A DNA stretch of 14,967 nt from Candidatus Sumerlaeota bacterium (GCA_021160705.1 JAGHBZ010000457.1:1-14967), one strand, 5' to 3'. Positions 1-7,468 are shown, numbered from the stretch's first letter. Made by a program: numbers and translations. The notes: generated by a model from the sequence alone, not told the origin.

Positions 1-13
1 GTATTAATTCCCC

Positions 14-168
14 TCTCTGATTAAAGCGAAGGAGACCAGGAAGCCAAGAGATGACGACCTTTTCACAACAACTCAACTTTAGCTCAGACCTCAAATTCCA
101 CTAAAGTTCAAGATTTACTTTGTTGTAAGCATATCGTAGTACTAGTTTCCTTCTCTGATTAAGGCGAA
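14..168. repeat. 17-base direct repeat, two copies
   Basis: TCTCTGATTAARGCGAA occurs at 14-30 (R = A) and at 152-168 (R = G), in the same orientation and 138 bases apart, with one mismatch. The flanks differ: the first copy runs into a GGAGACCAGGAAGCC string, the second into AT-rich DNA. No function can be assigned. It may be the remnant of a duplicated intergenic unit. Confidence 0.6.
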
Positions 169-198
169 ATATCTTAATTATTTCAGCCCCTATCCTGG

Positions 199-248
199 TC
201 TCCTGGCTTCCTTATTAAAATTCTTTTTTCTATTAGGAAGCCAGGAGA
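199..248. repeat. Inverted repeat, 14-bp perfect stem
   Basis: The left arm TCTCCTGGCTTCCT (199-212) is the exact reverse complement of AGGAAGCCAGGAGA (235-248), with a 22-base AT-rich loop. Outside the perfect stem the arms also match as TAGG(A/G)G if a 6-base insertion in the left arm is skipped. The word AGGAAGCCA also occurs at 38-46, so the 9-mer is present three times within 205 bases. No T-tract follows on either strand, so a hairpin repeat element is more likely than a terminator. It lies about 390 bases beyond the clpB stop. Confidence 0.6.
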
Positions 249-335
249 TAGGAGTTACCTATGAAGGTCAGCTCTCATCTTCACATTTCAGAGATTTTGA
301 GATTAGTGGTAGGCGATAAGGATGATGAACCTTAA

Positions 336-413
336 TAAACCGAACTAACCGACCTAAACCGACTAAACCGACCAAACCGACTCAACGGACCCAACGGACT
401 CAACGGACCCAAC
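336..413. repeat. Nonamer tandem repeat, about 8.5 copies
   Basis: The units run from 336: one 10-base unit (TAAACCGAAC), then nonamers starting at 346, 355, 364, 373, 382, 391 and 400, and a partial unit at 409-413. The consensus is (T/C)(A/C)AAC(C/G)GAC. From 364 on the first base alternates T, C, T, C, giving a higher-order period of 18 bases; positions 382-395 and 400-413 are identical over 14 bases. The first half reads AAACCGAC and the second half CAACGGAC, so the array changes unit type in mid-course. There is no coding frame with a start and ribosome site. The array is an AC-rich minisatellite of unknown role. Confidence 0.85.
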
Positions 414-637
414 TTTTTGATTTTTAGACTTCCTTAGCAGGGGTCTGTGGCAGAGAGCGGAGGGGGAGCTATTTTATGGCAAAGAATACCACGGCATTGC
501 TAAATAATTGTTTTATACTTAGATTCCATCTTTGCAACTGTGCGTAAAAAGAGAACTTATCCATAGCAGGAGCAACGCTTTACTCCCAATACCCCCCAAT
601 TCCGAATCATTATCATTAAGATTCAGCAGAAAATACA

Positions 638-3265
638 TTACGACTCTTTTTCCTTATTTTCCTGTGTCCGAATGATAAGCTGACCATCGGCGAGGTCAAC
701 TATGACTGCGACATTCTCACTGACCTCACCAGAGATAATTTTGCGTGCCAGCGGTGTCTCAATGTGGCGCTGGAGGTAGCGCTTCAACGGTCGTGCCCCA
801 AACACCGGGTCATACGCCTCGTGGGCAATGAACTCCTTTGCCTTATCGGTCAACTCTATTGTTATCATTCGTTCCTCAAGCCTTTTCCGAATCTCGTCCA
901 CCTGCAACTCAATGATGTCCTTAATTTCACTGAAGGTCAATGGCTTGAACAGCACAATCTCGTCAACACGGTTCAGAAACTCTGGTCGGAAATGCGTTCG
1001 TAGTTCCGCCATCACCTTATTTCGTATGTCACTCCGAATCTCACCAGTTTCGCTAACGCCCTCAAGAAGATATGGCGAGCCAATATTTGATGTCATAATG
1101 ATAATAGTATTTTTGAAATCCACTGTCCTGCCGTGCGAGTCAGTAAGGCGTCCGTCATCAAGCACCTGGAGCAAGACGTTGAAGACATCATTGTGAGCCT
1201 TTTCAATTTCGTCAAGCAAAATCACGCTGTAGGGTTTACGCCGTACCGATTCAGTCAATTGTCCGCCTTCCTCGTATCCAACGTAGCCCGGCGGTGCTCC
1301 GATGAGACGGCTAACTGTATGGCGTTCCTGATATTCCGACATATCAATCCGAATCATATTCTCTTCTGTATCAAAAAGCGCCTCTGCCAGTGCCCGAGCT
1401 GTTTCAGTTTTACCCACTCCCGTGGGACCAAGAAATATGAACGACCCAATCGGGCGTTTTGGGTCTTTTAACCCGGAGCGTGCTCGCAGTACTGACTCTG
1501 CGACTGCCTGAATCGCTTCATCCTGCCCAACAACTCGTCGGTGTAAAATCTCCTCAAGTCGCAACAATTTTTCTCGCTCCCCTTCCATCAGACGCGTAAC
1601 AGGTATCCCTGTCCAGCGACTCACAATTTCAGCTATCTCCTCTTCAGTCACTTCTTCACGCAGCAAACGGCGTTCGCCCTGTTCCTTGACCCTTTTCTCT
1701 GCCTCTTCAAGTTCTTTCTCCAGTTGTGTGAGTTTACCGTATTTCAACTCTGCTGCACGGTTCAGGTCATATTCACGCTCAGCCTTCTCAATCTCATACC
1801 GAACCTGCTCTATCTGCTCCCGGATGTTCCTTACACGCTGGATAATCTCTTTCTCAGACTCCCATTGTGCTTTAAGGGCATCAAATTTCGCCTTCAGGTT
1901 AGCCAGCTCCTTCTCCAGTTCTTTAAGGCGTTCCCTGGACGCACGGTCTTTCTCCTTTTTGAGTGCCTCGCGTTCTATCTCAAGCTGGATTATTCGCCGA
2001 TGCAGGTCATCGAGTTCCGCTGGCATTGAGTCTATCTCAGTCCTGACCATTGCACAGGCTTCGTCTACCAGGTCAATGGCTTTATCCGGCAGGAATCTAT
2101 CGCTTATGTACCGATGCGAAAGAACCGCCGCAGAGACCAGTGCCGCATCAGCTATTCTTACGCCATGATGTACTTCAAACCGTTCTCGTAACCCACGCAG
2201 GATGCTTACCGTGTCCTCCACACTCGGCTCCTCAACAAGCACCGACTGGAATCGCCTCTCCAGGGCAGGGTCTTTCTCAATATACTTGCGATACTCATCA
2301 AGCGTGGTCGCCCCTATACAACGCAACTCACCCCGCGCAAGCAATGGTTTCAGCATATTCCCTGCGTCAATTGCACCTTCGGCTTTGCCGGCTCCAACAA
2401 TCGTGTGCAACTCGTCAATGAACATAATGATTCTGCCCTCAGATTTCACCACTTCATTAAGCACCGCTTTAAGCCGTTCCTCAAATTCACCACGATATTT
2501 CGCACCAGCTAACAACGCAGCCATATCCAGCTGAAAGATTGTTTTTTCTTTCAACCCTTCAGGTACATCACCCCTGACAATTCGTTGTGCCAGTCCCTCT
2601 ACAATAGCAGTTTTACCGACCCCTGCCTCGCCAATCAGGACTGGATTGTTTTTGGTGCGACGGCTGAGAATCCTTATCACACGCCGAATCTCCGCGTCCC
2701 TGCCGATGACCGGGTCGAGTTTGCCTTTTCGCGCAAGGTCTGTAAGGTCTCTACCATACCGAACCAGTGCTTCATAGGTGGCTTCCGGGGTTGGAGTGGT
2801 CACTCGTTGATTACCTCTGACCTCCTTCAATGCACTGGAAAATTTATCCCTGTCTATGCCAAACTCCTTAAAGATTCTTGAACTCGGAGTAGCTTTATCT
2901 TCGCTTAAAAACGCCAGCATAATGTGTTCAACAGAGATATACTCATCGCGCAATCGCCGTGCTTCATCCTCAGCCTGCACCAGCAGGTTATTTAATCGCT
3001 GGGTCACAAATATTTGTCCTGGCGGTGCACCCTCCGCGGTTCGCACTCGTGGCAACCGCTCTATCTCCTGTTCAACTCTCTGCTTTAACGACTCCACTGG
3101 GACGTCCATCTTTCTGAACAGCTGGGGTACCAGACCATCCTCCTGATTAAGCAACGCCAGAAGCAGATGCTCACCATCAATCTGCTGATGCCCATATCGG
3201 GTGGCTATACTCTGTGCTGAGGCAAGTGCCTCCTGCACTTTTTCTGTCATTCTGTTTATATTCAT
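638..3265 (-). CDS. clpB: ATP-dependent chaperone ClpB (Hsp100 disaggregase)
   Basis: ClpB is a hexameric cytoplasmic AAA+ machine that threads aggregated proteins through its pore, working with DnaK. The 875-residue product has the full family layout: two N-terminal Clp repeats (about 1-150), a first ATPase domain with Walker A GEAGVGKT (212-219) and Walker B FIDELH (282-287), a long charged coiled-coil middle domain (about 410-535), and a second ATPase domain with GPTGVGKT (613-620), LLDEIEKA (683-690) and the sensor-2 motif GARPLKR (823-829). The length is usual for ClpB, and the middle domain separates it from ClpA/ClpC. The ATG is preceded by AAGAGGT about 8 bases upstream. It follows the glycosyltransferase gene after 199 bases and probably has its own promoter, with a CIRCE-like inverted repeat in the leader. 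Nothing is broken or missing. Confidence 0.97.
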   Translation of the reverse strand: MNINRMTEKVQEALASAQSIATRYGHQQIDGEHLLLALLNQEDGLVPQLFRKMDVPVESLKQRVEQEIERLPRVRTAEGAPPGQIFVTQRLNNLLVQAEDEARRLRDEYISVEHIMLAFLSEDKATPSSRIFKEFGIDRDKFSSALKEVRGNQRVTTPTPEATYEALVRYGRDLTDLARKGKLDPVIGRDAEIRRVIRILSRRTKNNPVLIGEAGVGKTAIVEGLAQRIVRGDVPEGLKEKTIFQLDMAALLAGAKYRGEFEERLKAVLNEVVKSEGRIIMFIDELHTIVGAGKAEGAIDAGNMLKPLLARGELRCIGATTLDEYRKYIEKDPALERRFQSVLVEEPSVEDTVSILRGLRERFEVHHGVRIADAALVSAAVLSHRYISDRFLPDKAIDLVDEACAMVRTEIDSMPAELDDLHRRIIQLEIEREALKKEKDRASRERLKELEKELANLKAKFDALKAQWESEKEIIQRVRNIREQIEQVRYEIEKAEREYDLNRAAELKYGKLTQLEKELEEAEKRVKEQGERRLLREEVTEEEIAEIVSRWTGIPVTRLMEGEREKLLRLEEILHRRVVGQDEAIQAVAESVLRARSGLKDPKRPIGSFIFLGPTGVGKTETARALAEALFDTEENMIRIDMSEYQERHTVSRLIGAPPGYVGYEEGGQLTESVRRKPYSVILLDEIEKAHNDVFNVLLQVLDDGRLTDSHGRTVDFKNTIIIMTSNIGSPYLLEGVSETGEIRSDIRNKVMAELRTHFRPEFLNRVDEIVLFKPLTFSEIKDIIELQVDEIRKRLEERMITIELTDKAKEFIAHEAYDPVFGARPLKRYLQRHIETPLARKIISGEVSENVAVIVDLADGQLIIRTQENKEKES

Positions 3266-3301
3266 TGTTAGTACCTCTTCTTAATTATTTTCAGGATTTA
3301 T

Positions 3302-3328
3302 GTAGCAAACTTCGTTCCAGTTTGCTGA
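3302..3328 (-). promoter_or_regulatory. CIRCE-like inverted repeat before clpB
   Basis: AGCAAACT (3304-3311) and AGTTTGCT (3319-3326) form a perfect 8-bp inverted repeat with a 7-base spacer. Written in the 9-N9-9 geometry of the HrcA operator CIRCE (TTAGCACTC-N9-GAGTGCTAA), the minus strand reads TCAGCAAAC-N9-GTTTGCTAC, with 6 of 9 matches in each arm. A TACAAT hexamer (3329-3334 on the minus strand) abuts it and could be the -10 box; I find no good -35. The position, 37 bases before the clpB start, fits a repressor site over the transcription start. It could also be only an RNA hairpin in the leader. Confidence 0.4.
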
Positions 3329-3404
3329 ATTGTAATTATTAGACTTAAACACAATTATCTGCAATTATATCGGCAGTTCTCTATATTTCGTAGAATTTTG
3401 AAAC

Positions 3405-3428
3405 ACGTGTAGGCTTATTCCCACACGT
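3405..3428 (-). terminator. Hairpin between glycosyltransferase and clpB
   Basis: In the minus-strand transcript ACGTGTGGG (3428-3420) pairs with CCUACACGU (3413-3405) over 9 pairs, with one G-U pair and a 6-base loop. In a plus-strand transcript the same position would be an A-C mismatch, so the structure favours the minus strand. It starts 37 bases past the glycosyltransferase stop. Only GUUUC follows, not a proper U-run, so it may be a weak or assisted terminator or an mRNA-end stabiliser rather than a classical intrinsic terminator. Confidence 0.4.
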
Positions 3429-3464
3429 AACTTTTCAGGATTCTCATAAGAGCAAATATCCGAA

Positions 3465-5093
3465 TTATCCTTTGTGGAAGATAAGAAGTGCTGGGGCATA
3501 GGTGCGGGTATTTTTTCTGTGCGGGAGGGGAATGATGTGGATGGGTTTGTGACCAAAGAGCTCCCCCGGATACAGCACAAGATAACTATCATCCGGTAGC
3601 TTATCCCAGAGGTTATCAATGGCGACTCCGGGTGGTAGAAAATTGTATTTAATTGCCCGAATTCCTTCTTTTTTAAGTAATGTCGGCGGAGTCTTTTCAT
3701 AGAACAGCACTAAATAAGGTGCATAAGTGATGTACCCGGATAGATAGACCTTCTGAGGGGGTATCTTATTCTGGTGAATATAGTCCAGTGAGAGTTTCAC
3801 GCCGTATTGCCAGTTCTGGGCAGAGTAATATGGATAAAAGACAAAAAGATTAAACCCAAATATTATCACGCTGATAGAGATGATAATCATTAGTAAATAT
3901 GCTAACATCCGCATAGCCAGTCGCTGGAGTGAGGAGAGGTTTATGCTGGAATATTTTTTCTGGAAGGCTGAGACAAGATTACCTGCACCCAGTGCGCAAA
4001 TAATCTGAGGGACGGGTATTCCGACGATGGAACGAAGTGCGTGAGGAATGCCTTCAGCGGTCAGGCTTGCGGGAATTGGAAAAATCAGAAACCAGCCAAG
4101 AATCAATCGGTCAAATGCTCGCCTGCGTCTCAGCAAAACCCATATTCCATATATCAATAATGGCGCAGAGAATAGATACATCTCTCCAAACCCAAGCAGA
4201 CTGTGGCGGAGTTCCCTGTCGCCGTTAAAAAACAAAAATGAAGGTGAGTAGTGGCTTAGATAATTTTTTACCAGTTGCCAGGCAATTTGCGGAACAGTTA
4301 AACCCTGCGCGAAAATGCTCAGGTAGCGAAGCCGTGCCATCCGTTCTGGCTGGAGATAGAAGTAGAGAATTATTATCGCTAAAGAAACGAAGACAACCAC
4401 CGCTGGAATAAGTGTCCTGAGATTGTGTCTAATCTCACGTCTGTATGAAATGGCTAAAACGACCAATAATAATGGGATAAAGAGTCGGCAGACAGCATAT
4501 CCGTAAAAAGCTAACACAAAAAACAATGAGCCGAGCAGAAATAGAAAGCGCTTTTGTGTAGTGGCTCTGGTTTTCTGAAGCCCGGTCAAAAAGAAATAAA
4601 GTCCTGCTGTGGTAAAGAGCGGAATTAATATTCCCTGTTGTGCCCAGCGAGAGAACTGGATATGCCAGGGCGAGACCGCAACGAAAAATGCACCGATGAG
4701 TGCGGTTGTGTGGTCAGCGACGCAAGAAAGCAGAAGAAAAGTGAGCAGTACTGTAATGACGCCAGCCAGCGCCGCAGGTGCTCTCACTGTAACTTCATTC
4801 AATCCACCTATGGCAATAAATGGCACTGCTACGTATTGATACACCGCGGACGTATAAACCCCAAACACATTTATAAACAGTGGGAATGGCTGAAACACTA
4901 TCTGCGGCTGGTAAGGCAAATTGCTGAAATAAAAGTAACCACCTGTCCTGGCAAGCGAATATGCGGTATATCCTTTTTCAGCTTCGTCGCGAAAAAGTGC
5001 AGGCGGATTGGAGCCGAGATGATAGAACCTGAACAGAGCAGACAGCAGAAGAATACTTCCCAGACCGAGCCATATTTTTGTAGGGGGGTTCAC
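3465..5093 (-). CDS. Membrane glycosyltransferase, GT39/ArnT-like
   Basis: This is a polytopic membrane protein of 542 residues. A first hydrophobic helix (about 8-22) is followed by a loop with RDEAEKGY (35-42); the acidic DE pair there is the usual catalytic site of GT-C enzymes such as protein O-mannosyltransferase and ArnT. SPWHIQFSRWA (141-151) is another family hallmark. Many further hydrophobic segments follow up to about residue 420, then a soluble tail of about 120 residues predicted to face outside. Such enzymes move a sugar from a polyprenyl-phosphate carrier to protein, lipid or polysaccharide; donor and acceptor cannot be read from the sequence. The start is GTG, 17-18 bases after the DAHP synthase stop and in the same frame, with no clear ribosome site, so translational coupling is likely. 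The family call is firm; the exact substrate is unknown. Confidence 0.85.
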   Translation of the reverse strand: MNPPTKIWLGLGSILLLSALFRFYHLGSNPPALFRDEAEKGYTAYSLARTGGYFYFSNLPYQPQIVFQPFPLFINVFGVYTSAVYQYVAVPFIAIGGLNEVTVRAPAALAGVITVLLTFLLLSCVADHTTALIGAFFVAVSPWHIQFSRWAQQGILIPLFTTAGLYFFLTGLQKTRATTQKRFLFLLGSLFFVLAFYGYAVCRLFIPLLLVVLAISYRREIRHNLRTLIPAVVVFVSLAIIILYFYLQPERMARLRYLSIFAQGLTVPQIAWQLVKNYLSHYSPSFLFFNGDRELRHSLLGFGEMYLFSAPLLIYGIWVLLRRRRAFDRLILGWFLIFPIPASLTAEGIPHALRSIVGIPVPQIICALGAGNLVSAFQKKYSSINLSSLQRLAMRMLAYLLMIIISISVIIFGFNLFVFYPYYSAQNWQYGVKLSLDYIHQNKIPPQKVYLSGYITYAPYLVLFYEKTPPTLLKKEGIRAIKYNFLPPGVAIDNLWDKLPDDSYLVLYPGELFGHKPIHIIPLPHRKNTRTYAPALLIFHKG

Positions 5094-5111
5094 AGCAGAG
5101 TTTACGTTATG

Positions 5112-6125
5112 TCATAGAGTTCTTCCCACAGCCGTGGCGATGGCTCTGAGTTCCTCCATCAAGACAGCAAATTTCTCAGGTTTAAGGGATTGCATACCGT
5201 CGGAGAGCGCTTCTTTTGGGTTTGGGTGTACTTCAATCATCAGTCCGTCAGCCCCTGCGGCAATAGCGGCTTTTGCCATCGGGCTGACCAGATACCAGTA
5301 GCCGGTGCCGTGACTTGGGTCAACGAACACCGGGAGATGCGAATATTTTTTCAGCAATGGCACGGCACTCAGGTCAAGCGTAAAACGTGTGGAATCTTCA
5401 AACGTCCTGATACCTCGTTCACACAAAATTACATTATAATTACCCTGACTAACGATATACTCTGCTGCCATCAGGTATTCTTTAATTGTAGTAGCCATTC
5501 CACGTTTGATTAAGACAGGTTTATCAATTTTCCCAAGTTGATTGAGCAGGGCATAGTTCTGAGCATTTCGTGCACCTACCTGAATAATATCGGCATACTC
5601 GGCAATCAACGGAATATCCGTCACAGATAGCACCTCTGTAACAATCTTCAGCCCTGTAACCTCTTTAGCCTTTTTCAGCATTTGCAATCCTTCCTCACCC
5701 AGTCCCTGAAATGAATATGGCGAGGTACGAGGCTTGAATGCGCCTCCTCGTAAAAAAGCAGCACCAGCAGATTTTACGGATTCAGCCACCGCAATGACCT
5801 GTTCTTCCGACTCCACAGAGCAAGGACCAGCTATTACGGTAATTTTTTCTCCTCCGATTTTTTCGCCATCCACCTCAATGACAGTAGGTTCTGGCTTAAA
5901 TTCACGCCCAACAAGTTTCCAGGGTTTAAGAATCGGAATGACAGATTCAACCCCGGGCATCTGCTCCAGCACATACAGCGGTGTCTTATCTTCGTGTCCC
6001 ACTGCCCCAATCACAGTTCGCTCCACTCCACGAATTGTATGGGGCTTATAGCCCAGCTCAATTATTTTCTCGGTAACTGCTTTAAGTTGTTCTTCAGTTG
6101 CGTTGCTTGCCATTACAACTATCAT
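5112..6125 (-). CDS. aroF: 3-deoxy-7-phosphoheptulonate (DAHP) synthase
   Basis: The enzyme condenses phosphoenolpyruvate and erythrose 4-phosphate to DAHP, the first step of the shikimate (aromatic) pathway, in the cytoplasm. The 337-residue protein has the Thermotoga maritima arrangement: an N-terminal ferredoxin-like regulatory domain (about 1-70) followed by a TIM barrel. Visible motifs are AGPCSVES (99-106), FLRGGAFKPRTSPYSFQG (124-141), LIKRGM (205-210), DPSHGTG (269-275) and MIEVHP (296-301). Cys102, His272, Glu298 and Asp309 match the metal ligands known in that enzyme, at the same numbers. Family knowledge suggests feedback inhibition by Tyr/Phe through the N-terminal domain. The ATG has AAAGGA about 11 bases upstream. 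It lies 48 bases after the GHL10 gene and 17-18 bases before the glycosyltransferase, probably in one operon. No other aromatic pathway gene is present here. Confidence 0.95.
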   Translation of the reverse strand: MIVVMASNATEEQLKAVTEKIIELGYKPHTIRGVERTVIGAVGHEDKTPLYVLEQMPGVESVIPILKPWKLVGREFKPEPTVIEVDGEKIGGEKITVIAGPCSVESEEQVIAVAESVKSAGAAFLRGGAFKPRTSPYSFQGLGEEGLQMLKKAKEVTGLKIVTEVLSVTDIPLIAEYADIIQVGARNAQNYALLNQLGKIDKPVLIKRGMATTIKEYLMAAEYIVSQGNYNVILCERGIRTFEDSTRFTLDLSAVPLLKKYSHLPVFVDPSHGTGYWYLVSPMAKAAIAAGADGLMIEVHPNPKEALSDGMQSLKPEKFAVLMEELRAIATAVGRTL

Positions 6126-6173
6126 TTTTTTTTCTGTTCCTTTTAGCCCAGGTTCTGTCTTATTGGGTTTTGA

Positions 6174-7388
6174 TTATCGTTTTTTTGATATTGCGGATTT
6201 TTGTTTGGCGATTGACGTAAATGGACGGGCAGGATATTTAAAGACACTGGATTTCAGAAACTCCAGGTCGTCACCGACCTTTCCAAGATACCAGATGACC
6301 ACACCACCAGTTTTTTTCTTGCGAGCCAGATGTATCTGCTCAGCCAGTGCCTGAGATGAATTCACCTCCGCACTAATACCGCAAAGTAGACGGTGCGAGT
6401 CGCTAACTAATCGCAGAGATGCGTTCACTGAGCCCTCTATATTTGCCCAGTACATCATCGGGATTACAACATCAATATAACCTTTATTCAGCCAGGTAGG
6501 CCAGTCCTGTCCTTTCTCATCAATCTGCTCTGGTACCCAGACGTCAGCACTGATTAGAATATCAGGACGAACCTGTCGAACCCTTTTGTAGAGTTTTTCC
6601 ATAAATTGATTAAGTTGTGTTTTTCGCCATTCATAAAACGCACGCTGGACTTCACTTTTTTGCAGGTTTGCCTTTGTTAGTTCGAATCCGGTGTCCTGCT
6701 TGAAGTGTTCCTTGCAATATGCACAGAAGCAAAAGTCTTTTGTTGGATAGCGTATACGGTCAAGATTTAATCCGTCAAAATTGTACCGCGTAATGGTCTC
6801 AACGAGAATATTAATAAGTATCTCGTGGGATTCTGGATTGCTGGGACATAAGGAGTAGAAATCCCCCCATTTAGGATTATGCAGATAAGGTTGACCGTTA
6901 ATGTCAATAGCCGTGAGCTCAGGATGTTTATCCAGGAGAACACCTCGACTCTTATCCGCTTTTGCGTTCGGGGTATGATACGAATAGAAACCATATTCTG
7001 GCCACGCTTCAACAAAGAGATGTCGTTTATGCGCTTCGTCTATTATCCATTTAATCATACTCCTGTCGATTTTTTTCTCTTCGAGCTTTGCGACGGTGCC
7101 ATAGATTTCTATCTCAAATTTTTTGACCTCCGGGTCTTGCGGGAGATACTTACTCTCAGGGTAGATTACATATCCTTTATAGAGTGTTGCCACATAAATC
7201 GCATTGAAATTAGCCGCAGTTATTCTATCAAGCATCTCAGTGAGATACTTTTTTCCTTTGTGTACATCCGACTTATCCACCCACACCCCGCGAGTCTCTC
7301 TCAGGATGCTCGGTTCACCCGCAATTGAAATACAAATGAGGTTTAAGCCAAGAAATACACTTAAAATTATTCTGACTGAGTTTCGCAT
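6174..7388 (-). CDS. Secreted GHL10 (DUF187) glycoside-hydrolase-like protein
   Basis: The 404-residue product starts with a signal peptide (charged MRNSVR, hydrophobic stretch to about residue 23, likely cut near SIAG/EPS), so it is exported. The rest matches the GHL10/YngK group of TIM-barrel hydrolase-like proteins: RGVWVD (33-38), DGLNLDRIRYP (205-215, with the acidic residues expected at the active site) and IPMMYW (309-314). Members are thought to act on cell-wall or surface glycans; the reaction is not established here. A CFCAYC cluster (220-225) holds three cysteines, which is odd for an exported protein. I chose the ATG at 7388 because AAAGGAG lies 6 bases before it; a longer in-frame reading from GTG at 7406 would place that ribosome site inside the coding region. 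It is the first gene of the minus-strand operon, directly behind a strong promoter. Confidence 0.85.
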   Translation of the reverse strand: MRNSVRIILSVFLGLNLICISIAGEPSILRETRGVWVDKSDVHKGKKYLTEMLDRITAANFNAIYVATLYKGYVIYPESKYLPQDPEVKKFEIEIYGTVAKLEEKKIDRSMIKWIIDEAHKRHLFVEAWPEYGFYSYHTPNAKADKSRGVLLDKHPELTAIDINGQPYLHNPKWGDFYSLCPSNPESHEILINILVETITRYNFDGLNLDRIRYPTKDFCFCAYCKEHFKQDTGFELTKANLQKSEVQRAFYEWRKTQLNQFMEKLYKRVRQVRPDILISADVWVPEQIDEKGQDWPTWLNKGYIDVVIPMMYWANIEGSVNASLRLVSDSHRLLCGISAEVNSSQALAEQIHLARKKKTGGVVIWYLGKVGDDLEFLKSSVFKYPARPFTSIAKQKSAISKKR

Positions 7389-7389
7389 A

Positions 7390-7400
7390 ATATCTCCTTT
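7390..7400 (-). promoter_or_regulatory. Ribosome binding site fixing the GHL10 start
   Basis: The minus strand reads GGAAAGGAGATATTATG into the ATG at 7388. The AAAGGAG core is well spaced for that ATG. An alternative GTG start at 7404-7406 would put this site within codons 2-4 and has no comparable site of its own. Confidence 0.75.
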
Positions 7401-7420
7401 CCTCACTCAAATATAATGTA

Positions 7421-7468
7421 GAGTTTTATGCTTATTGAAATCCCCGGTCAAGTCAATAGATAAAACTC
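7421..7468. repeat. Imperfect palindrome over the GHL10 promoter
   Basis: GAGTTTTA (7421-7428) pairs with TAAAACTC (7461-7468), and inside them TATTGA (7433-7438) pairs with TCAATA (7453-7458). Together this gives 14 paired bases with a 4/2-base internal bulge and a 14-base centre. The outer left arm contains the -10 box and the centre contains the -35 box of the minus-strand promoter, so the palindrome spans the whole promoter. This is the layout of a dimeric-regulator operator. A transcript-level role is unlikely because most of the palindrome lies upstream of the predicted start. Confidence 0.5.
7423..7451 (-). promoter_or_regulatory. Sigma-70-type promoter for the GHL10-aroF-GT operon
   Basis: On the minus strand TTGACC (7451-7446) and TAAAAC (7428-7423) are separated by exactly 17 bases. 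These match 5 of 6 and 4 of 6 positions of the sigma-70 consensus. Transcription would start near 7416, giving a leader of roughly 28 bases before the ATG at 7388. It is the best promoter match I found in the window. Confidence 0.5.

Larger units (their letters stand above)
1..637. other. Repeat-rich non-coding region downstream of clpB
   Basis: No convincing gene is visible here. The left half carries a 17-base direct repeat, a hairpin and three copies of a 9-base word. The middle carries a nonamer tandem array, and an oligo-T stretch follows it. From about 420 to 637 I see no gene and only a weak inverted repeat (GAATC at 604-608, GATTC at 620-624) just past the clpB stop. That repeat has no T-run and is a poor intrinsic terminator candidate. 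No tRNA-like cloverleaf was recognised on either strand by eye. The region looks like intergenic DNA that collects short repeats. Confidence 0.6.

Noticed and set aside
336..413. Nonamer array as a CRISPR array
   Set aside because: Units are 9 bases, contiguous and without spacers; no cas gene is present.
604..624. GAATC/GATTC inverted repeat after clpB as its terminator
   Set aside because: The stem is about 5 bp plus a wobble pair, the loop is 11 bases and there is no U-run.
3365..3700. 111-codon minus-strand frame overlapping the glycosyltransferase gene
   Set aside because: It overlaps the well-supported glycosyltransferase in another frame, has no recognisable domain and covers the hairpin and non-coding DNA.
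4638..5117. 159-codon plus-strand frame opposite the glycosyltransferase gene
   Set aside because: It is antisense to a conserved membrane protein gene, with no ribosome site or family resemblance.
7404..7406. Longer GHL10 product starting at GTG
   Set aside because: It would bury the strong AAAGGAG site inside the gene and put charged residues before a normal signal peptide; the ATG at 7388 fits much better.
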